Source of the DNA: Komagataeibacter xylinus
GTDB taxonomy: Bacteria > Pseudomonadota > Alphaproteobacteria > Acetobacterales > Acetobacteraceae
Length of the DNA stretch: 64,000 nt
Reading direction: 5' to 3'
Assembly: GCF_031081985.1 (NCBI RefSeq)
Contig: NZ_JARWSK010000008.1
Location: 1 to 64,000 of the forward strand
The position numbers and the translations under genes were made by a program. The notes beneath the pieces are model-generated. The model was not told the origin of the DNA. It searched no databases and saw only the letters and a program-made list of their open reading frames with translations. Positions within the stretch are counted from its first letter, which is position 1. Each line of letters starts with the position of its first letter. This document shows, piece after piece, positions 44,201 through 50,243 of the stretch.

Positions 44201-44436
44201 GGTGGTGTCTTCGGATCAATGCCAAGAGCCGCTGCAATCTCGGGTCGCATGTCCGGTCGCCACGAGGCCCGCCCATCGCGACCGGTGTAATAGCTGGTCA
44301 GTCGGCCACCATCCGCGTCGGGCACTTTTCCGGGCCGGGTACGGAAATCGTGCTCTGGCTCTGGCAGCTCCTGCGTGAAATAGGCAGTGATCAGGCGACC
44401 ACTACTCTCAGCCGAGATTTTCCGGAACGTCATCAT
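41218..44436 (-). CDS. MobF-type conjugative relaxase with helicase domain
   Basis: 1072 aa. Relaxases of the TrwC/TraI (MobF) class nick oriT, stay on the 5' end and unwind the plasmid. Relaxase domain: Tyr pairs at ITAYF (Y19) and SYYTGRDGRASW (Y49-Y50), core YDLTLAPHKSVTL (109-121) and the metal-binding three-His motif GGDPHAHIHN (H208, H210, H212). Helicase domain: Walker A TGVAGSGKTALLSPL near residue ~515, Walker B VLVIDEVGQVG near ~590 and further SF1/RecD-like motifs (MTIDAAQGLT). The C-terminal ~100 residues are Arg/Ala-rich. It is coupled to the 97-aa gene upstream (TGATG). MobF with a type IVB channel is an unusual pairing; IncI plasmids use MobP. Confidence 0.93.
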   Translation of the reverse strand: MMTFRKISAESSGRLITAYFTQELPEPEHDFRTRPGKVPDADGGRLTSYYTGRDGRASWRPDMRPEIAAALGIDPKTPPKNAQLNRLFEAKRADNGDDWSRNARKISAYDLTLAPHKSVTLAAEFAPTEAERAAIWHAIDRANDATMLYVAREIGFARRGHGGEDGANPGEVAWVSFRHDTARPTVEARDAGTGQTYLIDTPAGGDPHAHIHNALFNVVVTEEGHVGSLDTKRLRSRVHEFGAYFQAQLADELRRIGIAQQYDASEQATVISAVPQDISDFFSKGRRNVIRAAKEYAAAEGADWAHMPIERKRRILSMAGLAARLDKDKGTSDHEIWHEQARRLGWEKKSLLGTPVAPVGAREQRYDIAYRFAARHLAREFETAAVIDHDKLRTYAARGLIGTGIEGGVKDIDHVVALIEQRGLELGGERVSLIQEMRGDRLRVTNSAQIAIEEDLAIQAARASGDRSGALSDRQITEAIGRSPLDFASEHGKTQKAAIYALGRGGALSMLTGVAGSGKTALLSPLVDAWKHDTRYDTNGRRVIGIANAWRQADALREAGIFDTSAMLPFLARLERGDVDVDQNTVLVIDEVGQVGPRQMLRLLQLQRDTGCTIKALGDHEQAQNIEAGDAIEMLRRVLDPEDMPELLSSVRQVSARNRQIADLFRGAEPEESDLESHEFKGAAANAHTDEENDDDVRNRFHLKEVRDAIDMKRADGTIRLVGGDHEEVLQDIARLYVTRRDALAAEGAGLRRGRTKTISMSALTNQDAADLSRAVRTILQERGEISTHEITVQAIDQRGETYDLAIAMGDRLRLYRRTWGSVDGKGATVGNNGDVVEVLAHGDAGLRVRTKDGLVADVEWRRFRDVKTGRVLLGFGHAMTIDAAQGLTSDEHINALPRGVELATGFTSYVAESRARGTTWTMISDGATFEAVRNQRPLGDTTPITSDDLWNHVAKKMAHKPYKSLGTDLVARTRKARDARIRELIALGRTQETLMKSGRPYGREIILETQARQAERLHKARLAEIDARLEVMIRNAPAVMTGAEQTLRNQRAAQVLGRRPPVPSASPGAAS

Positions 44437-44729
44437 CAGACACCCGTTCCGTCCTTTTCCTCGGGTCGAGAGGTGAGGGGCGCCCGGCCCTCCTGAATAT
44501 CGAGGGTTCTGCAGGTTGTGGCGTCAATATGCCTGAGAACAGGGCCCTGCGCGGCGACAAGTGTCACCAGTCGGCCGAGGATCTCATCAAGTGTCGGACC
44601 ATCAGATTCCTTCGGGGCGAGAATTTCAATGATCAGGGACAGCTTGTCTTCGATCATTCGAAGCCGTTCCCGGATATCGTCGTCCCAACTTGCGGTCGTG
44701 TTAGGTTTTCCGACTGACTCGCTCATCAT
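44436..44729 (-). CDS. Small protein encoded upstream of the relaxase
   Basis: 97 aa from ATG 44729, preceded by a G-run at SD distance. Residues ~15-75 form a helical, partly coiled-coil region (DIRERLRMIEDKLSLIIEIL, then TLDEILGRLVTLVAAQGPVL). No DNA-binding motif is certain. Coupled translation with the relaxase suggests an accessory (relaxosome or regulatory) role. A GTTGCATGAT element lies 42 nt upstream, and a hairpin precedes the ribosome-binding site. Confidence 0.6.
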   Translation of the reverse strand: MMSESVGKPNTTASWDDDIRERLRMIEDKLSLIIEILAPKESDGPTLDEILGRLVTLVAAQGPVLRHIDATTCRTLDIQEGRAPLTSRPEEKDGTGV

Positions 44730-44738
44730 CGTCACCCC

Positions 44739-44757
44739 CCCGTGTCAGAAACACGGG
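44739..44757 (-). promoter_or_regulatory. Hairpin adjacent to the relaxase-operon ribosome-binding site
   Basis: 7-bp perfect stem (CCCGTGT/ACACGGG, 5-nt loop). On the coding strand its 3' arm runs into the G-rich ribosome-binding site of the gene starting at 44729. It could limit relaxase-operon translation or end the HU transcript. Confidence 0.45.
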
Positions 44758-44771
44758 AAGCGTGACGCGGA

Positions 44772-44781
44772 ATCATGCAAC
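44772..44781 (-). promoter_or_regulatory. GTTGCATGAT element upstream of the relaxase operon
   Basis: One-base variant (C to T at position 3) in the sense orientation, 42 nt before ATG 44729 (36 nt before the in-frame GTG at 44735). It lies in the short gap before the HU stop codon. Confidence 0.5.
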
Positions 44782-44784
44782 CGT

Positions 44785-45078
44785 TCAGACCTTCTTCTGG
44801 TTAGCCCCGGTGAGCTGGTCCTTGACCGCCTTGGCCGGCGCAAAAACCAGCTTGCGCGAGGCCGGAATCTGCATCTCAGCACCGGTCGCCGGATTGCGAC
44901 CCATGCGGGCAGCGGTATGCCGGACGGTAAACTTGCCAAAGCCAGGCAGCGATACCTCATCGCCGACCTCTGCAGCCTGAACGATAGAGGCCAGGACGGT
45001 CTCAAGAGCGGTCTTCGCATCGGCCTTCGTGCCGCCCGTGGCTTCGGCGATACGGTCAATCAGATCGGTACTTTTCAT
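44785..45078 (-). CDS. HU/IHF-family DNA-bending protein
   Basis: 97 aa from ATG 45078; an earlier in-frame ATG at 45096 is possible. Complete HU fold: MKSTDLIDRIAEATGGTKAD, the TLETVLASIVQAAEVGDEVS helix and strand, LPGFGKFTVRHTAARMGRNP and the intercalating-arm tip NPATGAEMQIPASRKLVFAP. Family Pro in the arm is present (NPATG). Plasmid HU proteins help relaxosome assembly, replication or plasmid stealth. It lies between the relaxase operon and the BRO gene, near the proposed oriT. Confidence 0.93.
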   Translation of the reverse strand: MKSTDLIDRIAEATGGTKADAKTALETVLASIVQAAEVGDEVSLPGFGKFTVRHTAARMGRNPATGAEMQIPASRKLVFAPAKAVKDQLTGANQKKV

Positions 45079-45137
45079 CAACGCTGTCTCTTTCAATTAA
45101 GGTGACACGGAAAGATCGAATCACAACCGTGGCGGCT

Positions 45138-45890
45138 TTATGATTTCTCTCGGGTAGGCACGATGACGCTGCGGGACAGGTCCACCCCGATGCGAATGGC
45201 GTCATCAAGCTGGCGACCGATACCACTCTGCAAGACGGCGGAGCAATACATCGCCCCGTCGATTTTGCAGCATACGCTCCAGACCGACCCGATCAGGTTC
45301 ATGGCGTGAACCAGCCCCTCCACGTCGTGACGATCCAGATCGCGAATGAACTGATGAGGATCAACCTCCTCAATGTATGGCTCCTGTCCCGGCATCACAA
45401 AAACCATGTGAGGACCAGGCCGCGAAAGACGCCTGAGAAGATCCATCTGACTGCTGGTGACTGTAAGTTGCACGGCACTTCCGGGGCATCCGCCGGGGAT
45501 ATAGGCACCGGTTCGACTGATCTGTGGCATCACCTCTCCGGTAATCCAGCGCCGAACCCGTTTGGCAACAGGCTTTCGAGAAATGAACGTCAGGTGATTG
45601 GCTCCGCTTTCACTGACGAAGAGCTGTTCCTGCGTCCCGCCTGCCGTCACCACGCCAATACGGCAATATTCATCATCATCAAGCCGTTTGACCGTCGCAG
45701 AAGGATTGCTGAGGCCCAATATGGAGCAAATCTCCCGCGCCGAGATCCATCGCCTTCCGGTGACTTCCTGAACTGAGATCCGGGTGTCTTCAAATGTCAG
45801 ATAGTCTCGTTCGCTTTTATGCAGAATAGGTTGAACCGGATCACTGACCGGCTTCCTGACTCGCGGCCTGTTAGGGATGGTATCTCGCAT
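45138..45890 (-). CDS. BRO-N domain protein
   Basis: 250 aa. Residues ~30-130 are a BRO N-terminal DNA-binding domain, as in phage antirepressors: YLTFEDTRISVQEVTGRRWI, SAREICSILGLSNPSATVKR, LDDDEYCRIGV, LFVSESGANHLTFISRKPVA and KRVRRWITGEVMPQI. The C-terminal ~110 residues contain no known domain. It is transcribed leftward from the oriT-side region, with a GTCGCATGTT element 39 nt upstream, so it is controlled like the tra genes. A role as a transfer regulator or defence antagonist is inference. Confidence 0.85.
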   Translation of the reverse strand: MRDTIPNRPRVRKPVSDPVQPILHKSERDYLTFEDTRISVQEVTGRRWISAREICSILGLSNPSATVKRLDDDEYCRIGVVTAGGTQEQLFVSESGANHLTFISRKPVAKRVRRWITGEVMPQISRTGAYIPGGCPGSAVQLTVTSSQMDLLRRLSRPGPHMVFVMPGQEPYIEEVDPHQFIRDLDRHDVEGLVHAMNLIGSVWSVCCKIDGAMYCSAVLQSGIGRQLDDAIRIGVDLSRSVIVPTREKS

Positions 45891-45929
45891 CTCATATCTC
45901 CCCTTTTCCTAAGGAGATTGTGCGCGGGG

Positions 45930-45939
45930 AACATGCGAC
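45930..45939 (-). promoter_or_regulatory. GTCGCATGTT element upstream of the BRO-N gene
   Basis: One-base variant in the sense orientation, 39 nt before ATG 45890. Confidence 0.6.
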
Positions 45940-45970
45940 CTCTTGTTAAAATGGGCTCAGCGGCATCCGG

Positions 45971-46182
45971 AAGGGTCTAAGCATTGCTTATACCCTTTCC
46001 AACTCCCCCGCTCCTGGCGGCGAAGCCGCCCGCACCAACGGTGCAATGGTGTATGAGGACCCGCTATTTATGGGTAGGCGCAATGTCGGCCTCGGGTATG
46101 TCAATGGGTCGTCGTAAGGGTAGTCGTTGGGTCGTGAAACAGTCGTTCCGTCCGTGCGTCAAGGGTAGGGATATGGGTCGTT
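45971..46182 (+). other. oriT: Candidate origin of transfer (oriT)
   Basis: This gene-free stretch lies between the relaxase side (leftward) and the TraL-like side (rightward). It holds three ordered hairpins: AAGGGTCTAAGC/GCTTATACCCTT (45971-45997, 11 of 12 pairs, 3-nt loop), GGCGGC-GAA-GCCGCC (46016-46030) and GCACC-AAC-GGTGC (46032-46044). The last resembles the R388 pre-nick hairpin (GCACC-GAAA-GGTGC) and is followed by AATGGTGTATGAGG, where a MobF-type nick would be expected (about 46050-46056). A phased array of GGGT repeats follows (46072-46182). The nick position is inferred, not seen. Confidence 0.6.
46070..46182 (+). repeat. Helically phased GGGT(A/C)G direct repeats
   Basis: Copies of GGGT followed by A or C (often GGGTCGT or GGGTAG) start at 46072, 46094, 46106, 46118, 46129, 46163 and 46175. 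The intervals are 22, 12, 11 or 12, and 34, that is near multiples of one helical turn. Weaker copies fill the 46129-46163 gap. This fits cooperative binding of one protein along one face of DNA, probably the 191-aa protein encoded next door. Confidence 0.65.
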
Positions 46183-46270
46183 CATGAGTATGCGCGCGCA
46201 GATCACATGTGAGAATCTGCATGCTGACGAAGTTGCGCCCCAGGTATGATGATGCAGGAGGGGATGAATC

Positions 46271-46846
46271 ATGACAGGCAGGTTCGGCAAGGAACGGCTG
46301 AAATCGCTCATTGAGAACCATAGAGCCCGAGACAGTGCGACACCTCTCTATCGGTGGCTGCTCACCAACTGCGAGGACATAAGCGCACTGCGATCAAAAG
46401 GGGATTCCTGGGCTCCCTATGTTGCCGCAGCCCGAGAAGATGGCCTTGACCTTCCGGACGAAAAGGAAGCGATGAAGCGTATGGAGCGCTATTGGCGCCG
46501 TATGGCCGGCACCCGCCGCATGCATCCGGAAGCTGAACAGGTTCCACAATCTCCTGACACCGAAAGCGCCATGCAACCCAGCCGCTTCCCTCGCGGCTGG
46601 AGGCCCGCTGTTGTCGATGACGGTCGCGTAAGCTGCGCGCCCGATGGAACTGGCGTTCCCGCACAAATAGTGCCCGCCGAAGAAAACGCACAGGTCGCAT
46701 CATTGCCTGCGACAGTGCCAGTGTGCTCGGACAGCGAGACAACCGGGGAGAAGAACTTCCCCATTGGTCGCGCCCGGGCCGAGGCCATCAAGCGGGATCT
46801 TCTTGCGCGGCTGAAGCGAAAGGAGCCCGGTTTTCATCGGGAGTAA
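46271..46846 (+). CDS. Transfer accessory protein, TraK-like position
   Basis: 191 aa. N-terminal ~75 residues are helical and charged (RFGKERLKSLIENHRARDSA, then EDGLDLPDEKEAMKRMERYW), followed by a Pro/Thr/Ser-rich linker and a basic C-terminal helix (GRARAEAIKRDLLARLKRKE). No named domain. It sits just right of the candidate oriT and before a TraL-like ATPase and a coiled-coil membrane protein, the same order as traK-traL-traM in RP4. The basic ends suit an oriT-binding protein. GAGGGG precedes ATG 46271. Confidence 0.55.
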   Translation: MTGRFGKERLKSLIENHRARDSATPLYRWLLTNCEDISALRSKGDSWAPYVAAAREDGLDLPDEKEAMKRMERYWRRMAGTRRMHPEAEQVPQSPDTESAMQPSRFPRGWRPAVVDDGRVSCAPDGTGVPAQIVPAEENAQVASLPATVPVCSDSETTGEKNFPIGRARAEAIKRDLLARLKRKEPGFHRE

Positions 46847-46849
46847 GGC

Positions 46850-47680
46850 ATGGCATCCGCCACGATCACAGACGCCGCAGACCCAACGGAGCTGGTGACA
46901 CGCCCGACACTGCTCGTAGCCATCGGGCGCCAGCGGGTGGGAAAGACGACATTCCTCAAATCGCTGGCCGAGATCACGGCCCAGCAGGGAGGCAGACCGG
47001 AGATCTGGAACACGGATTCCATGAACCGCTCGCATACGCTTTCATCGCTTGGTCCGCAGGTTCTGGAAGCGGACAGCATGTCCCCGACCGGGCAGGCTGC
47101 CTGGCTCGAAGGGCAGATCGAGAAGCTGGTTGAATCCCGCCATGATGCGATCCTCGACATCGGGGGAGGATGGACTGCGATGCACGAACTGATCCGCTCA
47201 TCTCCCCTTGTCGCGGCGCTGGACGAGCTCGGGATCTCGCTTGTGACGATCTTCATGATCGGCATGGAGAATGCGGACATCGACTATCTGCAGGACCTTC
47301 AGGAGCAGCACGGATTCCTGCCGCCCCGCACGGCTATTGTCATAAATGAAGGCCTGCTTCCCGTCGGTATCGATACACCTCAGGCGGTCAGCCAGATCCT
47401 CGAAAACGAAGCGGTGCTCAACGCTCTGGACCGAGGCGCCGCGCACGGTGTGTTCCCCGCGATCAACGGGCTGAAGAAAATCGCGGATCGTGGGCAGTCG
47501 TTCATGGATTTTGCTGCGAACAAGCCGGTTCCCGGACAGCCGAAAAGCTCGGTATTCGACAGGCTACGGGTCAATCGCTGGCTCAAACGGGACGTGCCCC
47601 TCTTCCTGCGCGACCTCGGAGCGGACTATCTGCCCCGGATGCCGAAGGGATTGCCCGACGTGGTGATGGAGAATGTCTGA
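46850..47680 (+). CDS. TraL/VirC1-like P-loop ATPase
   Basis: 276 aa. Walker A ALLVAIGRQRVGKTTFLKSL at ~23-41 (GxxxxGKT type without the ParA signature Lys), Walker B-like HDAILDIGGGW near ~100, and a ParA/MinD-like fold. The C-terminal half (FDRLRVNRWLKRDVPLFLRD) is helical. RP4 TraL and Agrobacterium VirC1 are ATPases that promote relaxosome assembly at the cell pole. The start lies 4 nt after the upstream stop. The next gene overlaps by 1 nt. Confidence 0.75.
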   Translation: MASATITDAADPTELVTRPTLLVAIGRQRVGKTTFLKSLAEITAQQGGRPEIWNTDSMNRSHTLSSLGPQVLEADSMSPTGQAAWLEGQIEKLVESRHDAILDIGGGWTAMHELIRSSPLVAALDELGISLVTIFMIGMENADIDYLQDLQEQHGFLPPRTAIVINEGLLPVGIDTPQAVSQILENEAVLNALDRGAAHGVFPAINGLKKIADRGQSFMDFAANKPVPGQPKSSVFDRLRVNRWLKRDVPLFLRDLGADYLPRMPKGLPDVVMENV

Positions 47681-48174
47681 TGGCAGCCCAAGGCGACATC
47701 GAGGCGGCAGACCGTGAATTCGCGGTCCGAATGGAGAACCTGCGCCGGGTCGCCGCCCAGTGGGTCGAGCGTCCGATCGCGCCCGAAGTCGAAGTGCTTT
47801 CAGCACTGGTCGCAGCGATAGACCAGATCGGCACCCTCTGCATTGAAGCCAGGCGCGCCTCCATCCGCTCCGTTGCCGAGAGCAGGCTGGTGGCCGAACA
47901 GCAGCGCGAAACCCTGGCGCAGGACACGATCGCCATCCGCAGTCACCTCAGGGACGGCATTGAAGCGGTGCACACGCTGCGCACCATCAACGAAAAACTG
48001 GTCGAGAAGAAACTCCTCGCGATCACCGCGGATATGACGAAAGGATTGAGGGGTGCCATCGAGAGCCAGGCCACGGCCATGACCAGACGGTACAACCTGC
48101 AGACGGCCTTTCGGATCCTAGGCTACAGTTCCATCGTCCTGATAGCAGGATTTGCGCTCGGGCGAATGCCCTGA
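47680..48174 (+). CDS. Coiled-coil protein with C-terminal membrane anchor, TraM-like position
   Basis: 164 aa. A long coiled-coil/helical body (EADREFAVRMENLRRVAAQW, AIRSHLRDGIEAVHTLRTIN) and a C-terminal TM helix (LQTAFRILGYSSIVLIAGFA). The gene order matches RP4 traK-L-M, where TraM is a small transfer protein. It could tether the TraL-like ATPase to the membrane; that is inference. ATG 47680 overlaps the upstream stop. Confidence 0.6.
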   Translation: MAAQGDIEAADREFAVRMENLRRVAAQWVERPIAPEVEVLSALVAAIDQIGTLCIEARRASIRSVAESRLVAEQQRETLAQDTIAIRSHLRDGIEAVHTLRTINEKLVEKKLLAITADMTKGLRGAIESQATAMTRRYNLQTAFRILGYSSIVLIAGFALGRMP

Positions 48175-48236
48175 GCGTGTCCACGACGGACACGTTCAGA
48201 ACCGGAACCGAAACGCCGTACTAAGTACTGACACAG

Positions 48237-48246
48237 GTCGCATGAT
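48237..48246 (+). promoter_or_regulatory. GTCGCATGAT element upstream of the second transglycosylase
   Basis: Exact copy, ending 38 nt before GTG 48285, in the sense orientation. Confidence 0.65.
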
Positions 48247-48284
48247 GCTGGCCGATCCTGTCCGCCTCGCAACAGGAGGCCAAG

Positions 48285-49097
48285 GTGATCCGGCTCCCCT
48301 TTCCATGCTGCCGCACGGCGCAAGCGACCGTGGTCCTCGTAACGTGCGGCCTCCTCGTTCCGCCGATCGGGCACGCACAGACAGTAAACGTGCCGGGCGG
48401 GCTCCCGACACATGTCAACGCAACCTATCAGGAACCGGGGCTCGGTGGCTGGACCCCGGACACGACGGGGACAGCCCAGACCACCAGCGGAAGCGGCGCC
48501 GTCACCCAGCCAACGACAGCAGGCACGTCCGACAGCGATGCGCTCGAGACCCTATACCAGCAGTCCTGGGGCTATGCGGCAGCCCAGAACGCCGAGGCGC
48601 TGGGCGTCAATCCATCAGCGCTGGCAGCGACCTGCGTGGTGGAATCCGGCTGCCAGAACCTCTACACGGCCGGAAACGGCAGTACGATCACCGGCGCGTT
48701 CCAGATGAGCAACGGGACCTACAGCCAGACCCTTGGAGAGGCACTGGCAGCAGACCCCTCGCTGGCCTCATCCATCACCAGCGGCACGGCGGGCCAGCAG
48801 GACCCGGCAACACAAGCGGTAGCTGCAGCGCAGTATCTCAAGGATGCCGCGACCAGTCTGCAGCACAGCGGCATCAGCAACCCGACAGCCCTTGATGCCC
48901 GGGCCTATTATAACTTTGGCCCGAGCGCGGGCGCTGAAATCGCGACGGCCGACGACAGCAGCCTCATGTCGTCCTACATATCGAGCACGGCGATGTCGGG
49001 GAACAATATCAGTTCAACCACCACGGTCGGCCAATGGCGCGCGGCGGTCGCAGCAAAAATGGGCAGTGCCGCGTCCAGTTCGATCCTGACCGGCTGA
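48285..49097 (+). CDS. Exported lytic transglycosylase (VirB1/SLT-like)
   Basis: 270 aa from GTG 48285 (AGGAGG). Signal sequence AQATVVLVTCGLLVPPIGHA. After a Gly/Thr-rich linker the catalytic part reads AEALGVNPSALAATCVVESG (the Glu in VESG is the expected acid), GAFQMSNGTYSQTLGEAL, and AAAQYLKDAATSLQHSGISN then ARAYYNFGPSAGAEIA. A Cys pair (ATCVVESGCQN) may form a disulfide. The C-terminal ~60 residues are Ser/Ala-rich. It is the second peptidoglycan hydrolase of the window and is likely used at a different step or cell side. Confidence 0.85.
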   Translation: MIRLPFPCCRTAQATVVLVTCGLLVPPIGHAQTVNVPGGLPTHVNATYQEPGLGGWTPDTTGTAQTTSGSGAVTQPTTAGTSDSDALETLYQQSWGYAAAQNAEALGVNPSALAATCVVESGCQNLYTAGNGSTITGAFQMSNGTYSQTLGEALAADPSLASSITSGTAGQQDPATQAVAAAQYLKDAATSLQHSGISNPTALDARAYYNFGPSAGAEIATADDSSLMSSYISSTAMSGNNISSTTTVGQWRAAVAAKMGSAASSSILTG

Positions 49098-49110
49098 CGA
49101 GGAGTCCAGC

Positions 49111-49518
49111 ATGAGGTTTTCCCACCGGGCCGCGATCCTTGCGGCCCTCACCTGCAGCCTAAGCCACCCGGCTTTCGCGCTGCACAGAACCCCGGTCCGT
49201 GCGCTCGACGGGTACAGATGCATGGCCCTTGATGCACCGGAGCGGATTATGATGGATTTCAGGCATCCGATCCCGCTGCAGAGCGAACCGCGGGACGATG
49301 CCCCAAGCATTGCTCCCGCGCTAGCGGTACTCCCGGTCGCCACGAACGCACCGCCTACGAACGGCTACGTCCGGAGCATGAATCTCGCATTGCGTCCCGG
49401 CTGGGTCTCGACAAGATGGCTGAAACCCTACGACGCGGTCCATCCCGGCATGACCTGCACGCCCTATGTCATGAATGACGGCAAGCTTGGCTTCGTGTTC
49501 GGCAGGGCGACACAGTAG
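49111..49518 (+). CDS. Exported protein of unknown function
   Basis: 135 aa. Signal peptide MRFSHRAAILAALTCSLSHP (cleavage near AFA). The mature part has a Cys pair (RCMAL/TCTPYV) and SH3-like spacing (VLPVATNAPPTNGYVRSMNL, GWVSTRWLKPY), so it may be a periplasmic bacterial SH3-like domain that binds cell wall. It follows the transglycosylase by 13 nt with GAGGAG, so the two are one operon and probably work together on peptidoglycan. Confidence 0.6.
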   Translation: MRFSHRAAILAALTCSLSHPAFALHRTPVRALDGYRCMALDAPERIMMDFRHPIPLQSEPRDDAPSIAPALAVLPVATNAPPTNGYVRSMNLALRPGWVSTRWLKPYDAVHPGMTCTPYVMNDGKLGFVFGRATQ

Positions 49519-49870
49519 GTTTGTCATCTCCACAGTCCGGCATGCTGCATGGCCTACATTGTTTTCCCCGGGAGCGGATCAGGGAAGGCCGCTGCCCGCC
49601 GGGAGGACCGCGAGGTGCCCGGGTCAAGCCTGAGGGCATGCCCCTGAGGTGGACCGGGTTGCCCGGAGCGCGGGGCACCGCCCTGCGATCCGGGCGGCCC
49701 TGTTCACTGAAAGGGGCGTGTCCTCACCGCGCGAAGCGCGGCGCGCAGCGGGCTTGAGGCGGGTGCCTCGCGGCGACATGCTGGTTTCAGGGCATTTTTT
49801 TGCAAACACGATGGCGACCCCGGACACCAGAAGCAGGAACCCGGTTTCCGGGCTCCTGCGGCGTGGTCTC
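49519..49870. other. Gene-free, highly structured intergenic region
   Basis: Between converging genes. It contains the long imperfect inverted repeat 49608-49773 and a T7 run at 49795-49801. No coding frame is convincing; codon-like frames here are side-effects of the high G+C. Confidence 0.6.
49608..49773. repeat. Long imperfect inverted repeat with internal hairpins
   Basis: Outer arms 49608-49630 and 49751-49773 match at 19 of 23 positions, next arms 49631-49645 and 49711-49725 at 13 of 15. Inside lie small hairpins (CCGGG-TTG-CCCGG, CCGCCC/GGGCGG, CCGCGC-GAA-GCGCGG). It could be a single-strand initiation or primer site, a structured RNA or a two-way terminator. Confidence 0.55.
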
Positions 49871-50173
49871 TCAAGCCGTTGGATCGTCGGGCCACCAGGG
49901 GTCGGGGGCGTCCGCGATCTCGCGCGCTTTCGCTTCGGCTGCGGCGATGGCTGCGGCCCTTGCGGCCGTGGTCGCCTCCCGCCATGCGTCGATGCCGTGG
50001 TCGGCAATAAAGTCATGGGCGCCGTCATCTTCGGGATGCGGCATTTCCGGGCCATGATAAAAAGGATTGCGATGCCAGACGTCCCGGTCCGTCAGGACCC
50101 ATGCGTGGTGGGGCGCAGCACGCGAAAGCGCAAGGGCTTCGTCGCGGTCTGCCATGGATTCATATTCGCTCAT
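49871..50173 (-). CDS. Hypothetical protein, 100 aa
   Basis: From ATG 50173 (AAGGA at SD distance); longer in-frame starts run through the 5' region and are rejected. The sequence begins MSEYESMADRDEALALSRAA, contains HHAWVLTDRDVWHRNPFYHG and an Ala-rich helix (ATTAARAAAIAAAEAKAREI), ending in PWWPDD. Trp/His spacing suggests a small regulatory or metal-related protein, but no family is recognised. It lies 70 nt after the larger minus-strand gene and is probably in its operon. Confidence 0.6.
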   Translation of the reverse strand: MSEYESMADRDEALALSRAAPHHAWVLTDRDVWHRNPFYHGPEMPHPEDDGAHDFIADHGIDAWREATTAARAAAIAAAEAKAREIADAPDPWWPDDPTA

Positions 50174-50243
50174 GCGGGTCGATCCTTGCGGAAAGGTACC
50201 TTGCCGTGGGTGGCCGGACCCGCCGTGGGTCCGGCCGGGTCGG

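Noticed and set aside
46070-46182. GGGT repeats as a CRISPR array or iteron origin
   Set aside because: Repeat units are only ~7 bp with ~5-bp spacing and no unique spacers, and no rep or cas gene is near.
46681-46715. GTCGCATCAT inside the 191-aa gene
   Set aside because: One mismatch to the element, inside a coding region and not before a start codon; likely chance.
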